Shown here: piece after piece, positions 6,871 to 14,245 of the stretch | Position numbering within the stretch: position 1 is the first letter of the stretch | How the letters are laid out: every line of letters begins with the position of its first letter | Assembly: GCA_017416665.1 (NCBI GenBank) | Contig: JAFQBO010000076.1 | Coordinates: forward strand, 1-15,194 | Source: Oscillospiraceae bacterium | GTDB lineage: Bacteria; Bacillota; Clostridia; Oscillospirales; Ruminococcaceae | Length of the DNA: 15,194 nucleotides | Reading direction: 5' to 3' | Position numbers and translations under genes: made by a program | Notes under the pieces: model-generated | Told to the model about the DNA's origin: nothing | Seen by the model: only the letters and a program-made list of their open reading frames with translations | The model's database searches: none

Positions 6871-7212
6871 TCAGTCCTTTATTTCCACAATCATTTTATT
6901 CGGCATACAGATAATACTTTCGCCCGACTTTGAAATAAATCCCGTATTACAGCATACTTTATCGGGACAATCCGAACTGACAACTCTTACTTTGCCGTTA
7001 TTTACTTCAAAGATTATGTTTTCTGCATCACTGACAGTAAAGGTTTTGTTCTGCTCCTGCTTGAGTTCAATTTCTGTAACCGGTTTGCCATCGACATATA
7101 TTAATGCTGTTCTGCCGTTTTTTTTAAAGGAAAGTAAAATAAAAGCGGTAACGCCAAAAAGCAGTATTACCGCAATTATTATCAGTTCTCTAACGCTTAC
7201 TTTTCTTCGCAT
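6871..7212 (-). CDS. NusG domain II-containing membrane-anchored protein (EetA-like)
   Basis: The 113-residue protein has one N-terminal membrane helix (about 9-28) and a small extracytoplasmic domain. The NusG-II family pattern is visible: CPDKVCCNTGFISKSGESI followed by ICMPNKM, with Cys83, Cys88 and Cys89 near the middle and a Cys before MPNK. It is not the transcription factor NusG, since the KOW and NGN domains are absent. Proteins of this type sit next to Gx-transporter, ApbE and Rnf genes in many Firmicutes, and EetA of Listeria is, from memory, of the same kind. The start overlaps the end of apbE by 16 bases and has only a weak ribosome binding site, suggesting translational coupling. 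Confidence 0.82.
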   Translation of the reverse strand: MRRKVSVRELIIIAVILLFGVTAFILLSFKKNGRTALIYVDGKPVTEIELKQEQNKTFTVSDAENIIFEVNNGKVRVVSSDCPDKVCCNTGFISKSGESIICMPNKMIVEIKD

Positions 7213-8195
7213 AATTTATAATAGGTGTTTGTAAGATCAAAATCAAGACCTTCGCTTACATATACATTTTTGTTTTTGTCAACGGCAACTATGCTGAAGT
7301 CCTCATTGTTCAGATATTCGGTAAGCTTTTCTGTACCGCCTGCAAAAATCATAGTTGACAGAAAATCAGAATCAAGTCCGTTCTGACAGTAGACTGTAAC
7401 AGATGTAAGATCGGTTTTGGACGGATAACCGCTTTCAGTGTCGAAAATATGCATGTATTCTGCACCGTCAATTACTGTGTATCTGTGATAGCCGCCTGAT
7501 GTGGAAACAAAACCTGCATCGGTGTGAAGCTCACCTAAAATACTATCACTGTCAGGAGAAAGAATACATGTGGTGAATGTATCGTCACCATAAAGCAGAA
7601 TTGACGAACTTCCTGCCGAAACAACGCATTTCCCTGCACCTTGTCGGTCGAATTCTTCTTTTGCATAATCAAGGGCAATTCCTTTTGCAACACAGCCGAA
7701 GTCAAGCTGTGTATTGTTTTCAAGAGTTACTGTATCGCCGTTGATTTTAATATTTTCATATCCGACTGTTTCGAGAGCAGACTTTATTTTATCATCTGTC
7801 GGAACAGATGGGACTTCGCCTGTTATATTCCATAGCTTTGTTATTTCACCGATTGTAACATCAGCATCGTTTCCATAGGTTTTGTTAAGCTCGGTAATAC
7901 GGCTTAATGCGTTTTTCATCTGTTCTGAAACGCTCATTGATCCGGAAGTGTTAAGCCTTGATGCCTCACTTTCGGAATTGTAGTTGTCAAAAATCTTTTC
8001 TGTATCTGCAAAAATACGTTTTGCATCGTCTTTTACATCATTGTCGCCGATTACTTCAACAAAAGTATCCATACTGTAAAAATAGCTTTCTGAATAGTCA
8101 CTGTTAAAAAGCAGTGAGACAAAAATTGCGATTACCGCAATAAGTGCGACAATTGTTATTATTACGGTTTTATTTGATTTTTTTTCGGAATTCAT
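7197..8195 (-). CDS. apbE: FAD:protein FMN transferase, membrane-anchored ApbE
   Basis: ApbE transfers FMN from FAD to Thr or Ser of target proteins outside the membrane. The 332-residue protein has an N-terminal anchor helix (about 10-30) without a lipobox. Family motifs follow in order: SMDTFVEV (41-48), DFGCVAKGIALDYA (165-178), SAGSSSILLYG (193-203), STSGGYHRY (231-239), HIFDTESGYP (249-258) and the metal-site segment DSDFLST (275-281). Two motifs are slightly unusual, with Cys168 where Gly is common and SSS where GGN or GGD is common. Targets encoded downstream are RnfG (Thr166) and RnfD (Thr165). AAAGGGGAAATCTG precedes the ATG. The 60-nt gap to the regulator has only a weak promoter-like sequence, so the cluster may be co-transcribed with it. 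Confidence 0.95.
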   Translation of the reverse strand: MNSEKKSNKTVIITIVALIAVIAIFVSLLFNSDYSESYFYSMDTFVEVIGDNDVKDDAKRIFADTEKIFDNYNSESEASRLNTSGSMSVSEQMKNALSRITELNKTYGNDADVTIGEITKLWNITGEVPSVPTDDKIKSALETVGYENIKINGDTVTLENNTQLDFGCVAKGIALDYAKEEFDRQGAGKCVVSAGSSSILLYGDDTFTTCILSPDSDSILGELHTDAGFVSTSGGYHRYTVIDGAEYMHIFDTESGYPSKTDLTSVTVYCQNGLDSDFLSTMIFAGGTEKLTEYLNNEDFSIVAVDKNKNVYVSEGLDFDLTNTYYKLCEEK

Positions 8196-8255
8196 CAGAT
8201 TTCCCCTTTTATTTACTGTGAAAAAATGTTATAATATACATTGTCGGATATAATT

Positions 8256-8846
8256 TTAAGTGCTGTGATAAAAACTGTGGAATTTGGTGATTTTGTTTTC
8301 ACTCGATTTTACAAGCTGTTCAAAAGCACTGCTGTGTGCCTGATCAGTTACTGATAACGGCAGACTGTCGCTTTTTAATTTTATGGAGGCACATATATTC
8401 ATTATGACAGAATCAGCAAGATTTTCAGCAGGTGCGGTAGGAATTGTGAAAAGATTATTGTTGTCACATTTTTCGTTGATTATACGAAACATTTTATATA
8501 TGTTAAGTAACAGAAAGTCTGACATTTCACGTTTCAGTTCCTCATTTCCAGAATCTTTGCAGATTGAAAGCAGATCTGACGCTGTCTGCGTAACAGTCTT
8601 GATGTCGTTGTCTGAAAGCAGTGTTTCATCAGATTTGTTTTCGGGCAGACGTCCGAGGAGGTAGTCACAGGATACATTATAATAATCTGCAATTTTCACA
8701 ACAAAGTCAAGTCCGCATTCTCTTATGCCTTTTTCGTAATGTGACAGGAGAGCCTGTGAAATGCCGAGATCAGCGGCAACCTGCTTCTGACTGAGCTTAC
8801 GCTGTTTACGCTGCATGGTTATTATTTTCGGAAATTCTGAATTCAT
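8256..8846 (-). CDS. XRE-family helix-turn-helix transcriptional regulator
   Basis: Residues about 8-65 form a Cro/CI-type DNA-binding domain: QRKLSQKQVAADLGISQALLSHYEKG matches the helix-turn-helix, and DYYNVSCDYLLGR is the usual end of this domain. The remaining 130 residues are mostly helical and unrecognised, perhaps for sensing or dimerisation. The ATG has an AGAGGTGATGAC ribosome binding site. The gene faces the phosphatase gene at 9095 and precedes apbE and rnf on the same strand, so either group could be its target. An inverted repeat at 8871-8887, in its own 5' leader, is a candidate operator. Confidence 0.93.
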   Translation of the reverse strand: MNSEFPKIITMQRKQRKLSQKQVAADLGISQALLSHYEKGIRECGLDFVVKIADYYNVSCDYLLGRLPENKSDETLLSDNDIKTVTQTASDLLSICKDSGNEELKREMSDFLLLNIYKMFRIINEKCDNNNLFTIPTAPAENLADSVIMNICASIKLKSDSLPLSVTDQAHSSAFEQLVKSSENKITKFHSFYHST

Positions 8847-8870
8847 GTCATCACCTCTTAGCTTCTAAAA

Positions 8871-8887
8871 TTTCGGAATAACCGAAA
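8871..8887. promoter_or_regulatory. Candidate operator, inverted repeat
   Basis: TTTCGG-N5-CCGAAA is a perfect 6-bp inverted repeat located 25-41 bases upstream of the regulator start codon and downstream of its predicted promoter. This position would allow autorepression by the XRE protein. The link to that protein is inference from position. Confidence 0.4.
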
Positions 8888-8925
8888 AGCTGTTTTGCAA
8901 TTTGTAATTCATATCAGTACTTAAA

Positions 8926-8955
8926 ATTATATAACAAACCGTATAAAATTGTAAA
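8926..8955 (-). promoter_or_regulatory. Predicted sigma-A promoter of the regulator (and possibly the rnf cluster)
   Basis: On the minus strand, TTTACA (8950-8955) and a perfect TATAAT (8926-8931) are separated by 18 bases. Transcription would start near 8919, leaving a leader of about 73 nt. Confidence 0.6.
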
Positions 8956-9023
8956 GTGGATATATGCAAAAAAATTGCACGATATTATGTGTCTAAATTT
9001 GTCAAATATATGTATATGGCGAA

Positions 9024-9051
9024 TTTACAGCATTATTTTAGTGCATAATAC
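9024..9051 (+). promoter_or_regulatory. Possible promoter of the phosphatase gene group
   Basis: TTTACA (9024-9029) and TAATAC (9046-9051) with a 16-base spacer lie about 45 bases before the phosphatase start. The region is very AT-rich, so other pairings are possible. Confidence 0.35.
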
Positions 9052-9094
9052 ACATATAACTTTATACTTTCAGTAATTAAAAGGAGTTTTAAAT

Positions 9095-9721
9095 ATGACA
9101 GGTTACAGACTGAGCGTTATTCGTCACGGACTGACAGAGGCAAATGACAGGGCAATTTATCTCGGAAGCCGTACGGATTATTCGCTTTCAAAAAAAGGTA
9201 TGGCACAGCTTGTTGATAAAATGGACGAGTTTGACTATCCGAAAGTACAGAGAGTATATTCTTCGCCTATGAAAAGATGTATCGAAACGGCAGAAATAGT
9301 TTTTCCGTTTCGTGAACTTCAGATTGTTGAGAATATGACTGAACTTGATTTCGGCGAATTTGACGGGAAAAGTGTTGCAGAGCTTATTGATCGTGATGAT
9401 TACAAGGAGTGGTTACAGGGTGGAACACCCGATAAAAGAGCTCCCGGCGGAGAGAGTATGGAAGAACTTCTTTTAAGGCTTTATAAGGGCATGCACGAAA
9501 TTATTCTCGATATGATGAACGAACAGCTGACACATTGTGCATTAGTGACACATTCGGGAATTGTGACAAATCTTATGTCGGCATTCGGTCTTCCGAAAAT
9601 TGATCCGAAAGAACTTACATGTGAACCTGGTGAGGGATTTGAGGTTATAGTTACAGCGAAAATGTGGCAGCAGTCACAGGCGTTTGAAATTCTTGGAAAA
9701 GTACCTTATTATAAAGAATAA
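9095..9721 (+). CDS. Histidine phosphatase family protein
   Basis: The 208-residue protein belongs to the phosphoglycerate-mutase-like histidine phosphatases, which form a phosphohistidine intermediate. The RHG motif gives His11 as nucleophile; Arg61 (SSPMKRCIETA), Glu83 (ELDFGEFDG) and His153 (THSG) complete the catalytic set. The short length and acidic ELDFGEFDG block resemble the broad-specificity and alpha-ribazole phosphatase branch rather than glycolytic PGM, but the substrate cannot be told from sequence and no cobalamin genes are adjacent. AAAAGGAG lies about ten bases before the ATG. It leads the plus-strand group divergent from the XRE regulator. Confidence 0.93.
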   Translation: MTGYRLSVIRHGLTEANDRAIYLGSRTDYSLSKKGMAQLVDKMDEFDYPKVQRVYSSPMKRCIETAEIVFPFRELQIVENMTELDFGEFDGKSVAELIDRDDYKEWLQGGTPDKRAPGGESMEELLLRLYKGMHEIILDMMNEQLTHCALVTHSGIVTNLMSAFGLPKIDPKELTCEPGEGFEVIVTAKMWQQSQAFEILGKVPYYKE

Positions 9722-9777
9722 TTTATCTGTATTTATGCATGAAAACTTTTACATAACATATTGATGGGAGTTTTTAT

Positions 9778-10554
9778 ATGTCTACTTATGAATGCAGAAA
9801 AAAAGCAAAGTCTGTTCTTAAAGGCAAGTATGCCGAAAGTTTTTTTGTCGTTATGGTGTGTGTGGTTGTATATCTGATATTTAAAGTTTCAGATCTTGTA
9901 AAAATTGCAGTGATGCTGTATAATAATGACATAAGTTTGTCAGCTCTTTTCAGAACGGCAGGTTTAGCTGACTTATTTGTAAAATATCTGTCGGGAGTTC
10001 TTGTATTTGCTGTAATGACGCCTCTGCTGACAGGCGGTCTGTGGTGGTTTTATCAGACGGCATGCGGTGAAGACAACAGAAATATTTTAAAGCTTTATAC
10101 AGGTTTTAAGCTGAATATCCGTGCGGCGGTGCTTTATGCGGTTATGTGGCTTGTTACCCTGCTTTCGCTTCTGCCTACGGGAGTATGCTGGGCATCGGCA
10201 GTGCATCTCTTTTCAGTAGTGACGGAGTTTCATAATCAGTCGATCGTTCTGTTTGTGTGTTTACAGCTTTTTATGGCTGGTGTTTTTCTGCTCGGGCTTT
10301 ATCTGAAAGTAGTCTGCACAATAATACTTTCGCCGTTTGTTTTTCTGAAAAATCCTGATATGAACGTTTTCAGAATACTAAACACTTCAAGAAAGAAAAT
10401 TTACGGCTCAAAGCTTGAGGCTTTAAAGCTCATGCTGACGTATATTCCTGCAATGCTTCCGATTGTGACAATACCTTTTGTGTTACCTAAGGCTGTAATG
10501 TCAGTTTCGGTTTTTGCGTGTGACAGAATAGGAGAGGAAACTTGGGAAAATTAG
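9778..10554 (+). CDS. Polytopic membrane protein, DUF975-like
   Basis: The 258-residue protein has about five hydrophobic segments (near 20-36, 68-92, 115-135, 155-190 and 218-245) and no catalytic motif that I recognise. The N-terminal RKKAKSVLKGKY, the central PLLTGGLWWFY, and a late segment with ILNTSRKKIYGSKLEALKL resemble the DUF975 family of uncharacterised Firmicutes membrane proteins; this is a motif-level impression. TGGGAG precedes the ATG. The 3' end overlaps the pseudouridine synthase start by 13 bases, so they are probably in one operon with the phosphatase. Confidence 0.85.
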   Translation: MSTYECRKKAKSVLKGKYAESFFVVMVCVVVYLIFKVSDLVKIAVMLYNNDISLSALFRTAGLADLFVKYLSGVLVFAVMTPLLTGGLWWFYQTACGEDNRNILKLYTGFKLNIRAAVLYAVMWLVTLLSLLPTGVCWASAVHLFSVVTEFHNQSIVLFVCLQLFMAGVFLLGLYLKVVCTIILSPFVFLKNPDMNVFRILNTSRKKIYGSKLEALKLMLTYIPAMLPIVTIPFVLPKAVMSVSVFACDRIGEETWEN

Positions 10555-11384
10555 TTTTTGAAGTACAGCGTGACACAACACTTGAAGACTTTCTGCGAAA
10601 GGATACAGGTGTCTCAAAGCGTATGATTTCACGTCTTAAACGTACCGAAAACGGTATAACAAGAAACGGAAAGCTTGTCCGTACCATTGACAAGGTTTTC
10701 ACTGGTGATGAAATTGTTCTGAAATATGAAGATACAAAGCTTCTTGAACCTAATGGTAATCTTAATGTAAAGACAGCTTTTGAAAATGAAAATCTCATAG
10801 TTTTTGACAAGCCTGTCGGAATGCCGGTTCATCCGTCAATAAAGCATCAGGGTGATACGCTGGGTAACTTTTTTGCGTATAAATATCCCGATCTGACATT
10901 TCGTCCCGTAAACCGACTTGACCGTGATACCTCGGGACTTTGCATTGTGGCAAAAAATGCGTTTTCTGCGGCTGCACTGCAAAGTGACATAAAAAAAGTT
11001 TATTATGCCGTTGTGTCGGGAAATATAAGCGGTGAGGGTACGATTGATGCTCCCATAGCAAGAGAACAGGAGTCTATCATTAAAAGAGTAGTGCGTGAGG
11101 ACGGTCAGAGAGCAGTTACTCACTATAAGGCACTTTCATCAAAAAAAAAATATTCTCTGCTTGAAATAAATCTTGAAACAGGAAGAACCCATCAGATAAG
11201 AGTTCATTTTGCCCATATCGGGCATCCTCTTGCAGGCGATGACTTATACGGAGGAAGTAGAGAAGATATAGATTGTCAGGCACTTCATTGCGGATGTCTT
11301 GAGTTTAAAGAGCCTGTTACAAGTGAAAAAATAATTGTCAGATCGGATTTGAGAGAAGATATGGAAAGGCTTACATTACTATGA
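10542..11384 (+). CDS. RluA-family RNA pseudouridine synthase
   Basis: The enzyme isomerises specific uridines in rRNA or tRNA. Residues about 8-60 form an S4-like RNA-binding region (TTLEDFLRKD, SKRMISRLKR). The catalytic motif is NRLDRDTSGL (124-133) with Asp127 as the essential aspartate, and the conserved GRTHQIRVHFAHIGHPLAGDDLYG block follows (214-237). At 280 residues it is slightly shorter than RluD. The exact target uridine cannot be assigned. The start is a TTG with GGAG seven bases upstream, lying inside the end of the preceding gene; no ATG would keep the S4 region. A run of ten A residues at 11141-11150 encodes Lys-Lys-Lys. The stop overlaps the next start as ATGA. Confidence 0.93.
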   Translation: MGKLVFEVQRDTTLEDFLRKDTGVSKRMISRLKRTENGITRNGKLVRTIDKVFTGDEIVLKYEDTKLLEPNGNLNVKTAFENENLIVFDKPVGMPVHPSIKHQGDTLGNFFAYKYPDLTFRPVNRLDRDTSGLCIVAKNAFSAAALQSDIKKVYYAVVSGNISGEGTIDAPIAREQESIIKRVVREDGQRAVTHYKALSSKKKYSLLEINLETGRTHQIRVHFAHIGHPLAGDDLYGGSREDIDCQALHCGCLEFKEPVTSEKIIVRSDLREDMERLTLL

Positions 11385-11767
11385 AGGATGACCTTTTAAA
11401 GCTTAAATCGGATAATGGAGATTATATTGAGGATGTCTGGTGGAAATATAACTGGAGTGCAGAATATGAGCTAAGTGATGAAATGATACATATTCTGACG
11501 TTGGCACTTGACAGTTTTATTGATAAAGTATATTTTGAATATGAAAACCTTAATGAAAAGGAACTTTTACACTGTTTTAGGGAAGAAGTGAAAATTCTGG
11601 AGAAAATATGCTCATGGCTGGAAAGAGATGCTTTCTATGATTACGGCGGTTTGAATGATTATTTTATAAGCATAGTGTCATGTTTTGATTTTTTTGTCAG
11701 AGAAAAATATATGAATGATGTTGAATCCGTGTATGACTGCATTAATGGTAAGCCGTTTAAAAAATAA
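11381..11767 (+). CDS. Small acidic protein of unknown function
   Basis: I do not recognise this 128-residue protein. It is acidic, rich in aromatic residues (DVWWKYNW near residue 18, many Tyr and Phe) and probably all-helical and cytoplasmic: there is no signal peptide or membrane segment. The ATG overlaps the pseudouridine synthase stop by 4 bases, so translation is likely coupled. Codon use is like its neighbours. It ends 56 nt before luxS. Confidence 0.75.
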   Translation: MKDDLLKLKSDNGDYIEDVWWKYNWSAEYELSDEMIHILTLALDSFIDKVYFEYENLNEKELLHCFREEVKILEKICSWLERDAFYDYGGLNDYFISIVSCFDFFVREKYMNDVESVYDCINGKPFKK

Positions 11768-11823
11768 TATAAAAATCAGGGACTGCCGATGATTATCCCT
11801 TAAAATAAAAGGAGAAATGTATA

Positions 11824-12291
11824 ATGGAAAGAATAGCAAGTTTTCAGGTTGATCACAGAAAAATCAATGTAGGTATGTACATATCAAGAATTGATGATGA
11901 TATTGTTACTTACGATGTAAGAATGGTTAAACCAAATGGCGGAGTTTATCTTGAAACTCCTGCGATGCATACTATTGAACATCTCTTTGCTACATATGCA
12001 AGAAATGCAGAATGCGGTAAGGGTATCGTTTATGTAGGGCCTATGGGTTGCCGTACAGGCTTTTATCTGCTGACCCGTGGTATCAGTCACGAAGATGCAA
12101 TAAAGCTTGTGCGTGATGCTTACACTTTTATTTCAACATATGATGATATGATTCCTGGATGCTCCGAGGAAGAATGCGGAAATTACAAGGAACATGACCT
12201 TGAGGGTGCAAGAAAAGCTGTAATGCCACTTATCAAGGTACTGGAAAATTATACTGTCGAAATGCTGGAATACTCCTGGCATATGAAATAA
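11824..12291 (+). CDS. luxS: S-ribosylhomocysteine lyase LuxS
   Basis: LuxS splits S-ribosylhomocysteine into homocysteine and DPD, the precursor of autoinducer-2, as part of the activated methyl cycle. The 155-residue protein has the metal ligands His49 and His53 (HTIEH) and Cys118 (CGNYKEHDLEGA), catalytic Glu52 and Cys76 (GPMGCRTGF), and the usual length. AAAAGGAG precedes the ATG. No SAH nucleosidase (pfs) or AI-2 transport gene is in the window. It may be read through from the upstream group; an imperfect AGGGA/TCCCT hairpin in the preceding gap (11780-11800) is too weak to call a terminator. Confidence 0.97.
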   Translation: MERIASFQVDHRKINVGMYISRIDDDIVTYDVRMVKPNGGVYLETPAMHTIEHLFATYARNAECGKGIVYVGPMGCRTGFYLLTRGISHEDAIKLVRDAYTFISTYDDMIPGCSEEECGNYKEHDLEGARKAVMPLIKVLENYTVEMLEYSWHMK

Positions 12292-12360
12292 AAATCACAG
12301 ATTGTTTTTGTGCAGTTCTACAAATATTTGTCGACATTTAGCAAATGTATACAAAACGAC

Positions 12361-12388
12361 TTGCATTTTATTGTGAGGTTGGTATAAT
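12361..12388 (+). promoter_or_regulatory. Predicted sigma-A promoter of the M23 peptidase gene
   Basis: TTGCAT (12361-12366) and a perfect TATAAT (12383-12388) are 16 bases apart. Transcription would begin near 12395, giving a leader of about 90 nt. A palindrome ACATTT-N3-AAATGT lies just upstream at 12334-12348. Confidence 0.6.
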
Positions 12389-12399
12389 AACTTTCATGA

Positions 12400-12416
12400 T
12401 GTAACTGATTTGTAAT
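12400..12416 (+). promoter_or_regulatory. Candidate WalR (YycF) binding box
   Basis: TGTAAC-N5-TGTAAT is a direct repeat matching the published WalR consensus TGTWAH-N5-TGTWAH at all positions. It precedes a cell-wall peptidase gene, the typical WalR target class. It lies just downstream of the predicted start site of the promoter at 12361-12388, a repressing position; it also lies directly upstream of a possible second -35 (TTGAAA, 12421-12426), an activating position. Confidence 0.45.
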
Positions 12417-12485
12417 CAAATTGAAATCGGTTTGTTTCTCTCTGTACATACTACACGATGCAGAGACTTGTGAAAGGAGATTTTT

Positions 12486-13850
12486 ATGAAACGCACAAAA
12501 ACAAAATCGGGTAGAATATATTCTTTTTTAATGAACTGTACAGCTCCTGTGCTGACAACAATTTTTATATCAAGTGCCGTATGCTGGGCGGCAGAACTTC
12601 AGTACAGTGAATCTGTTGTATACAACGAAAATCCACAGACAGTGGCTGTACTGTCGGAAATTCCTGAAAAGAAGTTTTCGGCTGTACCGGAGCAGCATGC
12701 TGAACCGGCACTACCAGTTTCTGAAATTGCTGTTATAGATAACGTGAATTCGGGTGCGGAGCTTGTTGAGGCATGCGGTATTTATATAGGCGACGAATTT
12801 GTCGGTGCTGTTTCTGATGGTGAGGCTATTGAACAGGAACTTTCGGTTGTGCTTGAAAACTACCGTGAAGAAGAAAATATTATAGAAGCTGATTTTGCGG
12901 TAGAGCCGGATATAAAGCAGGGTCTTTACCGTACGGAAGCACTTGTTGATGAAACGGACATGGCTCAGTTTCTGACAGGTGAAAAAAAGGTTGTTTCTGA
13001 ATACACAGCCGAAGAAGAAGACACTCCTGAAAAGATTGCGGAAGATTTCGGCATGAGTGTTGAGGAAGTTAAGGAGCTTAATCCTGAAATCGAAAGCATC
13101 GAAAACGGTGAACAGGTAAAAGTCAAGGAAAAGGTTTCTGTTCTTCCTGTAAAATACACTTGTGAGGAACAGGAAGAAGAAATCGTTGAAATTGATACGT
13201 TTTCCTATAATGACAGCTATGAGCTTGTTTCAGATGGTGTGAAGGGACGTAAGCTGACGACCTATGAAGTGACTTATATCGACGGAAATGAGGTTTCAAG
13301 AAAGGTGACTTCAACTGAAACTGTTGAACTTCCGTCTGAACAGCCACAACAAATCGATCCGTCCGTTGATTATACCGATTATGACAGTTCTCAGCAGGAT
13401 GAACAGTCTCCGATTGAAAATACAAATGATACAGAACATTTACAGACTCAGGAAGAAAGTGTTTCTGAAACTGAAAATATTTTTTCGGGAAGCTTTATAT
13501 GGCCTGTAAACGGTGGTTATGTAAGCGATCCGTTTATGAGTGACAGAAATCATAAGGGTCTTGATATTGCCGCTCCGTCTGGTACTGATATTTATGCATC
13601 GGACAGCGGAATCGTAACAGAGGCAGGCTGGAATGATGGCGGATACGGTTACTGCGTTGTTATCGATCACGGTAACGGCTATGTGACTTTATATGCACAT
13701 GCAAGTGAGGTTTTCGTAAGCGTGGGACAAATTGTGTCGCAGGGTGATTTAATAGCCGCTGTCGGTACAACAGGTGATTCTACAGGAAATCACTGTCACT
13801 TTGAAGTCAGATATGATGGAAGCTACCTTAATCCGCAGGATTTTGTATAA
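12486..13850 (+). CDS. Exported M23 family metallopeptidase with LysM-like and G5 regions
   Basis: The protein is a probable zinc endopeptidase acting on peptidoglycan cross-bridges or stem peptides. An N-terminal membrane or signal segment (about 16-36) is followed by an acidic low-complexity part, a LysM-like segment (about 172-216, ending in NGEQVKVKEKV), a G5-like domain (about 221-280, ending in RKVTSTETVELPS), a Gln/Ser/Asp-rich linker, and the M23 domain (about 340-454). The zinc ligands are His356, Asp360 (HKGLD) and His438; His405 (YAHAS) and His436 (HCHFE) complete the active site, so it should be active. AAAGGAG precedes the ATG. The same domain order is common in clostridial murein hydrolases. 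It appears to be a single-gene unit. Confidence 0.93.
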   Translation: MKRTKTKSGRIYSFLMNCTAPVLTTIFISSAVCWAAELQYSESVVYNENPQTVAVLSEIPEKKFSAVPEQHAEPALPVSEIAVIDNVNSGAELVEACGIYIGDEFVGAVSDGEAIEQELSVVLENYREEENIIEADFAVEPDIKQGLYRTEALVDETDMAQFLTGEKKVVSEYTAEEEDTPEKIAEDFGMSVEEVKELNPEIESIENGEQVKVKEKVSVLPVKYTCEEQEEEIVEIDTFSYNDSYELVSDGVKGRKLTTYEVTYIDGNEVSRKVTSTETVELPSEQPQQIDPSVDYTDYDSSQQDEQSPIENTNDTEHLQTQEESVSETENIFSGSFIWPVNGGYVSDPFMSDRNHKGLDIAAPSGTDIYASDSGIVTEAGWNDGGYGYCVVIDHGNGYVTLYAHASEVFVSVGQIVSQGDLIAAVGTTGDSTGNHCHFEVRYDGSYLNPQDFV

Positions 13851-13907
13851 CTGTCAAAATATACAAAAATCAGACAAAAAGTTTATAAAAGTTTTTATCG
13901 CCGGGTA

Positions 13908-13936
13908 TTGCAAAATGTGTAAGGATATGCTATAAT
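13908..13936 (+). promoter_or_regulatory. S10 operon promoter
   Basis: TTGCAA (13908-13913) and TATAAT (13931-13936) with an optimal 17-base spacer. It is the strongest promoter-like sequence in the window, as expected for ribosomal-protein genes. Transcription would start near 13943, about 300 nt before rpsJ. Confidence 0.8.
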
Positions 13937-13942
13937 ATATTT

Positions 13943-14245
13943 GCGTGATTGCAACAGATATGCGATGAAGCAGAAGGTTGCCGGCGGTATGTCGGGTAAT
14001 TTCTGTGGAGTATGTCCGATTTTAAACCGGGCGACTGAAATATTTAAGCACAGTTTGTGTCATTACTTAAAAAGCTATAATGCTATAAGTATGCAAAAAT
14101 TGTGTCCTGATGACAGTAACCCGGGTTTTGATATGAAAAGTATACAAAATCCGGGATTTTTTATTGTCAGGAGCAGGGAACACACGGGTGTGTGTGATGT
14201 TTCAAAATCCGTCCCCAGTATTATGCTTTTAAGGAGGCGAAAAAG
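13943..14245 (+). ncRNA. Structured 5' leader of the S10 operon
   Basis: About 300 nt separate the promoter from rpsJ. The leader contains a long hairpin CAGAAGG-TTGCC (13971-13982) with GGTAATTTCTG (13995-14005), 11 pairs with a bulge and wobbles; the single-stranded GGAGTATGTCC stretch and AAACCGGGCGAC after it; the terminator at 14120-14162; and a small hairpin ACACAC/GTGTGT (14180-14195). I recall similar motifs upstream of rpsJ in other Clostridia but cannot verify this here. The reading frame across it is judged non-coding. Confidence 0.65.
14120..14162 (+). terminator. Intrinsic terminator (attenuator) upstream of rpsJ
   Basis: An 11-bp stem, CCCGGGTTTTG (14120-14130) with CAAAATCCGGG (14145-14155), has one G-U pair and a 14-nt loop, and is followed by ATTTTTT. 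It lies between the promoter and rpsJ, so the operon must be read through it. Upstream AAACCGGG (14024-14031) could pair with CCCGGGTTT and prevent its formation. Confidence 0.75.

Noticed and set aside
8196..8255. Separate promoter for the apbE-rnf cluster
   Set aside because: A TATTATAAC-like -10 is present on the minus strand, but no acceptable -35 lies at the right distance; not listed as a feature.
11768..11823. Terminator between the unknown acidic protein gene and luxS
   Set aside because: The AGGGA/TCCCT stem has 5 pairs with a long loop and no clear T-run.
13123..13425. 100-codon open frame antisense to the M23 peptidase gene
   Set aside because: The plus-strand frame shows LysM-like and G5 features; the antisense frame has no recognisable protein features.
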